Part shown: positions 63,707 to 64,000 of the stretch, piece by piece | Position numbering within the stretch: the first letter of the stretch is position 1 | How the letters are laid out: each line of letters opens with the position of its first letter | From: Paracoccus salsus | GTDB lineage: Bacteria > Pseudomonadota > Alphaproteobacteria > Rhodobacterales > Rhodobacteraceae | Assembly (NCBI RefSeq): GCF_021556615.1 | Contig: NZ_JAKGGD010000001.1 | Location: 558,001 to 622,000, forward strand | Direction of reading: 5' to 3' | DNA: 64,000 bases | Position numbers and translations under genes: made by a program | Notes under the pieces: generated by a model | Database searches by the model: none | Seen by the model: the letters and a program-made list of their open reading frames with translations, nothing else | What the model was told of the DNA's origin: nothing

Positions 63707-64000
63707 CACATGCAACCTTCGAAAAGGGACCGGGCGGTCCGACCGAGCACCAGAATACGCTTCAGCGCCAAGTTGACGAAATTCTTTCTTAAGAGACGGT
63801 TAACGCCATTCAGATGGCATGATCGAATGGCATGTGTAAATCGGGCACCGTGGCACGCCGGCACCAGTGACACCAGAATACCACAACTTTGATACCATAT
63901 TACTCACGGCATTTTCAACCTTGAGAATTCTCCCGCCATGGGTCGCTGATGCGCCCGCAACCGCCTTCGTCCGTTGGGCAGCCTGGGACAGGATGCCGAC
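63707..64000. other. Upstream region of the RTX gene to the window end
   Basis: 294 nt with AT-rich patches (63770-63800 and 63880-63925), probably the promoter region of the RTX gene. No gene or clear -35/-10 was seen. Confidence 0.35.

Overview
The window looks like chromosomal DNA from a GC-rich alphaproteobacterium, most likely a member of the Rhodobacterales. The grounds are high GC throughout, a Tad pilus locus, a flagellar block in the order motB-flgE-flgK-flgL-flgI, several solute-binding-protein transporters, and a putative SqrR/BigR-type sulfur operon. No rRNA, tRNA or CRISPR array was seen. All genus-level statements are inference.

Layout. 1-8.0 kb is a Tad (Flp) pilus locus split into two divergent arms: flp-cpaA-cpaB-cpaE-cpaF leftward (cpaF cut by the window edge), and TPR lipoprotein, secretin, small lipoprotein and two TadE-type pseudopilins rightward. 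8.1-13.0 kb is an accessory block with an IS256-type transposase remnant and six exported or membrane proteins of unknown function, one of them trypsin-like. 13.2-21.4 kb is a catabolic operon (polar amino acid ABC transporter, creatininase-family hydrolase, class III aminotransferase, BKACE/DUF849 enzyme, acetylpolyamine amidohydrolase) with a divergent LysR gene. 21.5-23.3 kb holds a DCC thiol oxidoreductase and an AarF/UbiB-type kinase. 23.5-28.3 kb is a TakP-like TRAP transporter with an amidase. 28.7-31.5 kb is a YeeE/YedE sulfur-transport operon preceded by an ATATTC-N8-GAATAT operator. 31.6-34.0 kb is a decayed fusion gene (phosphoribosyltransferase, dienelactone hydrolase and erythromycin esterase domains). 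34.0-39.8 kb is flagellar. 39.9-49.3 kb is a Liv-type ABC operon with two CoA-ligase genes and a methyltransferase, divergent from a hybrid histidine kinase and response regulator (49.5-52.1 kb). 52.2-59.4 kb holds surface-glycan genes (one split by an in-frame TAG), an aldehyde dehydrogenase and a 1-Cys peroxiredoxin. 59.4-62.4 kb is rpsO-pnp, and 62.6-63.7 kb is an RTX-repeat protein.

How the genes work together. Three unrelated uptake operons each carry a perfect GC-rich hairpin 7-9 nt after the stop codon of the binding-protein gene, and flp has one at 15 nt. This suggests a shared way of making more binding protein or pilin than downstream products. The 13.2-20.3 kb operon reads as uptake, deacylation, transamination and beta-keto-acid cleavage of an amine or amino acid. 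The 28.7-31.5 kb operon reads as sulfane-sulfur handling under a persulfide-sensing repressor encoded elsewhere.

The best candidates for something undescribed are the exported-protein block at 8.9-13.0 kb, the amine-catabolic operon, the recurring hairpins, and the interrupted glycosyltransferase/pyruvyltransferase fusion at 52.2-54.2 kb.
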